Source: Enterobacteriaceae bacterium UBA3516 (GTDB lineage Bacteria > Pseudomonadota > Gammaproteobacteria > Enterobacterales > Enterobacteriaceae). From it: DNA of 8,512 bases. Below the pieces are notes generated by a model. That model did not search any database, was not told the DNA's origin, and saw nothing but the letters and a program-made list of their open reading frames with translations. How positions within the stretch are numbered: the first letter of the stretch is position 1; each line of letters begins with the position of its first letter. The stretch covers positions 1 through 8,512 of the forward strand of contig DFPL01000182.1 of assembly GCA_002377245.1 (NCBI GenBank), written 5' to 3'. Made by a program: the position numbers and the translations under genes. Shown here one piece after another: positions 5,617-8,512 of the stretch.

Positions 5617-8373
5617 ATGACCAACTACAGCCTGCGTGCGCGCATGATGATTCTGATCCTCGCCCCCACGGTCTTAATCGGCGTGCTGCTGAGTATCTTC
5701 TTCGTCGTCCATCGCTACAACGACTTACAGCGTCAACTGGAAGACGCGGGAGCCAGTATCATTGAGCCCCTTGCGGTCTCCAGTGAATACAGCATGACCC
5801 TCCAGGACCGGGAAGCCATTGGTCAGCTCATCAGCGTACTGCATCGCCGTCACTCTGAAATCGTCCGCGCCATTTCTATTTATGATGATCAAAACCACCT
5901 CTTTGTTACCTCCAATTTCCAGCTTGATCCCCGCGGATTACGTCTACCCGACGGCGCAGCCCTTCCTCGACGTCTGACCGTCACCCGTATCGGAGACCAG
6001 ATGATCCTGCGTACGCCAATCGTCTCAGAGGGCTACTCCCCCGACGAGTCCGCGTTAACGGATGCCAAACCGGCAGGAAATATGTTGGGGTACGTCGCGC
6101 TGGAACTGGATCTTAAGTCGGTTCGCTTACAGCAATACAAAGAGATTTTTATCTCCAGCCTGATGATTTTATTCTGTATCGGTATTGCGTTGATTTTTGG
6201 CTGGCGGCTGATGCGCGATGTCACCAGTCCGATTCGCAATATGGTTAACACGGTTGACCGCATTCGACGTGGTCAGCTGGACAGCCGCGTTGAGGGCTTT
6301 ATGCTCGGCGAACTCGATATGCTGAAAAACGGCATCAACTCGATGGCGATGTCGCTGGCGGCCTATCACGAAGAGATGCAACACAACATCGACCAGTCCA
6401 CGTCGGATCTGCGAGAAACGCTGGAACAGATGGAGATTCAGAACGTCGAGCTGGATTTGGCGAAAAAACGTGCGCAAGAGGCCGCGCGCATCAAGTCCGA
6501 GTTTCTTGCCAATATGTCTCACGAGCTGCGTACGCCGCTTAATGGCGTCATTGGTTTCACCCGCCTGACGCTGAAATCTGAACTGAACCCAACCCAGCGT
6601 GACCATATGCTGACCATTGAGCGTTCGGCCAATAATCTGCTGGCGATCATTAATGATGTGCTGGACTTCTCCAAGCTCGAAGCGGGAAAACTGATCCTCG
6701 AAAGCATCCCGTTCCCGCTGCGCAGCACGCTGGATGAGGTGGTGACGCTGCTGGCGCACTCTGCGCACGATAAAGGCCTTGAATTGACGCTCAATACCCG
6801 CAACGACGTACCGGATAACGTGATTGGCGATCCGTTGCGCCTCCAGCAGGTCATTACTAATATTGTCGGTAATGCGATTAAATTCACCGAAAGCGGCAAC
6901 ATCGATATTCTGGTGGAAAAGCGCGCCATCAGTAATAACAAGGTGCAGATTGAGGTGCAGATTCGCGATACGGGTATTGGCATCCCTGAACGCGATCAGT
7001 CACGGCTCTTCCAGGCGTTTCGTCAGGCAGATGCCAGTATTTCTCGTCGTCATGGCGGAACGGGTCTGGGGTTAGTTATCACCCAGCGCCTGGTCAATGA
7101 GATGGGCGGTGATATCTCATTCCATAGTCAGCCTAACCGCGGTTCAACCTTCTGGTTTAACATTAATCTCGATCTGAACCCCAATGCGATTACCGAAGGA
7201 CCGGTCACGGGATGCCTGAAGGGTAAACGTCTGGCCTATATCGAACCGAATGCCGCTGCGGCACAAAGCACGCTGGACGTGTTAAGCACCACCCCCCTTG
7301 AGGTGATTTATAGCCCGTCGTTCTCCGCCCTGCCGCCCGATCACTACGATATTCTGTTGATGTCTATTCCGGTGACCTTGCGTGACCCCTTAAGCATGCA
7401 GCATGAGAGGCTGGCAAGAGCCAAGTCGATGACCGATTACCTGCTGCTGGCGCTACCGTGCCATGCGCAGATTAACGCTGAAGAGCTTAAACAGGATGGC
7501 GCAGCGGCCTGTCTGCAAAAACCGCTCACCGCGACACGTCTGCTGCCCGCGTTGACAGAATACTGTCGTTCGGCACGGCAATCCCCCTCCGTTGATGAAA
7601 CCAAGCTTCCGATGACCGTAATGGCGGTGGATGACAACCCGGCCAACCTGAAACTTATCGGCGTACTGCTGGAAGATCAGGTCCAGCATGTGGAAGTGTG
7701 CAACAGTGGTGCGCAGGCGCTTGAGCGCGCAAAACAGATGCAGTTTGATTTGATTCTGATGGATATCCAGATGCCGGAGATGGACGGCATTCGGGCCTGC
7801 GAACTGATTCGTCAATTGCCGCATCAGCAGCAGACACCGGTGATTGCAGTGACTGCACATGCGATGGCCGGGCAGAAAGAGAAGCTGCTCAGCGCCGGGA
7901 TGAACGATTATCTGGCAAAACCCATCGAAGAAGACAAGCTGCATAATCTGCTGTTGCGCTATAAGCCCGATCCGGTCATTACCACCGCAGCGTCTGACGC
8001 GGCGGCGAAGGCAGCCGAACCGATCGTGAATGAAGACGTAACGCTCGACTGGCAGCTCGCCCTGCGCCAAGCGGCAGGAAAAACCGATCTCGCCCGCGAA
8101 CTGCTACAAATGCTGGTGGCATTTTTACCGGAAATTCGTAACCGGGTTGAGGAACAGCTGGTCGGTGAAGCCCCTGAGGGTTTGATGGAGTCCATTCATA
8201 AACTGCACGGCAGTTGTAGCTATAGCGGTGTTCCGCGCCTGAAAAAGCTGTGCAAACTGATAGAACATCATTTGCGTAGCGGCGTACCCGCCGAGGATCT
8301 GGAGCCAGAGTTTCTGGAACTGCTCGATGAGATGGATAACGTGACTCGCGAGACGCGAAAACTGATGGGTTAG
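5617..8373 (+). CDS. barA: Tripartite hybrid sensor histidine kinase BarA
   Basis: BarA is the inner-membrane sensor that, responding to formate/acetate and related short-chain acids, phosphorylates the regulator UvrY. UvrY then drives the CsrB/CsrC RNAs that titrate CsrA and so controls carbon storage, motility and biofilm. The 918-residue protein has the same length as in E. coli. Order: TM1 (about 10-31), periplasmic loop, TM2 (about 177-198), HAMP (about 199-252) and a coiled coil. The HisKA domain has phospho-acceptor H302 in NMSHELRTP. The ATPase has an N box (N415, N419), G1 DTGIG (451-455) and G2 (480-485). A degenerate receiver-like domain follows (about 537-650). The true receiver has acidic pair D672/D673, phospho-acceptor D716, T746 and K768, and the C-terminal HPt has H861 in IHKLHGSC. 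All four phosphorelay elements are intact. The start matches E. coli [10 protein letters not shown]. Codon use is enterobacterial, like rlmD and relA. Confidence 0.98.
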   Translation: MTNYSLRARMMILILAPTVLIGVLLSIFFVVHRYNDLQRQLEDAGASIIEPLAVSSEYSMTLQDREAIGQLISVLHRRHSEIVRAISIYDDQNHLFVTSNFQLDPRGLRLPDGAALPRRLTVTRIGDQMILRTPIVSEGYSPDESALTDAKPAGNMLGYVALELDLKSVRLQQYKEIFISSLMILFCIGIALIFGWRLMRDVTSPIRNMVNTVDRIRRGQLDSRVEGFMLGELDMLKNGINSMAMSLAAYHEEMQHNIDQSTSDLRETLEQMEIQNVELDLAKKRAQEAARIKSEFLANMSHELRTPLNGVIGFTRLTLKSELNPTQRDHMLTIERSANNLLAIINDVLDFSKLEAGKLILESIPFPLRSTLDEVVTLLAHSAHDKGLELTLNTRNDVPDNVIGDPLRLQQVITNIVGNAIKFTESGNIDILVEKRAISNNKVQIEVQIRDTGIGIPERDQSRLFQAFRQADASISRRHGGTGLGLVITQRLVNEMGGDISFHSQPNRGSTFWFNINLDLNPNAITEGPVTGCLKGKRLAYIEPNAAAAQSTLDVLSTTPLEVIYSPSFSALPPDHYDILLMSIPVTLRDPLSMQHERLARAKSMTDYLLLALPCHAQINAEELKQDGAAACLQKPLTATRLLPALTEYCRSARQSPSVDETKLPMTVMAVDDNPANLKLIGVLLEDQVQHVEVCNSGAQALERAKQMQFDLILMDIQMPEMDGIRACELIRQLPHQQQTPVIAVTAHAMAGQKEKLLSAGMNDYLAKPIEEDKLHNLLLRYKPDPVITTAASDAAAKAAEPIVNEDVTLDWQLALRQAAGKTDLARELLQMLVAFLPEIRNRVEEQLVGEAPEGLMESIHKLHGSCSYSGVPRLKKLCKLIEHHLRSGVPAEDLEPEFLELLDEMDNVTRETRKLMG

Positions 8374-8383
8374 CCGGTGATAG

Positions 8384-8403
8384 CCTCTCCCGCAAGGTAG
8401 AGG
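8384..8403 (+). repeat. Small hairpin with GCAA tetraloop downstream of barA
   Basis: Eleven bases after the barA stop, CCTCT (8384-8388) pairs with AGAGG (8399-8403), and inside it CC (8390-8391) pairs with GG (8396-8397) around a GCAA loop, with one C/U mismatch between. GNRA tetraloops stabilise RNA hairpins, so this could protect or help end the barA transcript. No U-run follows (GATCCCC instead), so it is not a clear intrinsic terminator. Confidence 0.4.
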
Positions 8404-8435
8404 GATCCCCACAAAATAATACGAGCACGGACAGT

Positions 8436-8472
8436 CCCCTCGCCCCTCGGGGGAGAGGGTTAGGGTGAGGGG
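8436..8472. repeat. Enterobacterial intergenic palindromic repeat (REP-like)
   Basis: CCCCTC (8436-8441) pairs with GAGGGG (8467-8472), extended by a G-U pair (8442/8466) and CCC/GGG (8443-8445 / 8463-8465). An alternative inner hairpin pairs CCCTC (8444-8448) with GAGGG (8455-8459). The core GGGAGAGGGTTAGGGTGAGG is a motif I recognise as recurring between genes in Enterobacter, Klebsiella and relatives. It supports the enterobacterial origin of the right side. Its role may be 3'-end stabilisation or gyrase/IHF binding as for other REP sequences (inference). Confidence 0.65.
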
Positions 8473-8512
8473 AAAAATGCGGCTCTGTGGGGCATTCCGT
8501 TCACCTTATGTT

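Noticed and set aside
8374..8512. CRISPR array, tRNA or small RNA gene in the end region
   Set aside because: There is no repeated spacer pattern, no cloverleaf, and only the two palindromes described; no open frame of note.

Overview
The window joins DNA of two unrelated gammaproteobacteria. Positions 1 to about 2565 are very GC-rich with G/C-ending codons and look like Stenotrophomonas (Xanthomonadaceae). The supporting marks are a priA of that style and two GTAG-headed palindromes of the SMAG/REP type typical of Stenotrophomonas maltophilia. From about 2570-2600 to the end the DNA is moderate in GC and reads as Enterobacteriaceae, close to Enterobacter and relatives. It carries the conserved block relA - rlmD (rumA) < > barA in the same order and orientation as in E. 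coli, with proteins nearly colinear with the E. coli ones.

Layout: (1) 2-1753 (+) is the 3' three-quarters of priA, the replication-restart helicase, cut by the window edge. (2) 1754-1841 is a convergent intergenic gap holding two inverted SMAG hairpins. (3) 1842-2462 (-) is a GstB-like glutathione S-transferase. (4) 2488-4209 (-) is one open reading frame made of relA codons 1-547 plus a foreign 26-residue tail. The tail appears to be the last codons of a Stenotrophomonas gene lying just upstream of the gst. (5) 4262-5560 (-) is rlmD, a 23S rRNA m5U1939 methyltransferase. (6) 5617-8373 (+) is barA, a complete tripartite hybrid sensor kinase diverging from rlmD across 56 bp. (7) 8374-8512 is non-coding, with one small hairpin and one enterobacterial intergenic palindromic repeat.

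On the right, ppGpp synthesis (RelA), rRNA modification (RlmD) and the BarA-UvrY-Csr carbon-storage switch share a neighbourhood through long-standing synteny, not as a dedicated pathway. The left genes have no functional link to them. The most notable feature is the species junction inside relA, which keeps the reading frame and falls on a stretch both parents may share. A mis-joined (chimeric) assembly or clone of a mixed sample is the leading explanation; a real transfer is less likely. I found no previously undescribed system, CRISPR array, RNA gene, transposase or phage gene.
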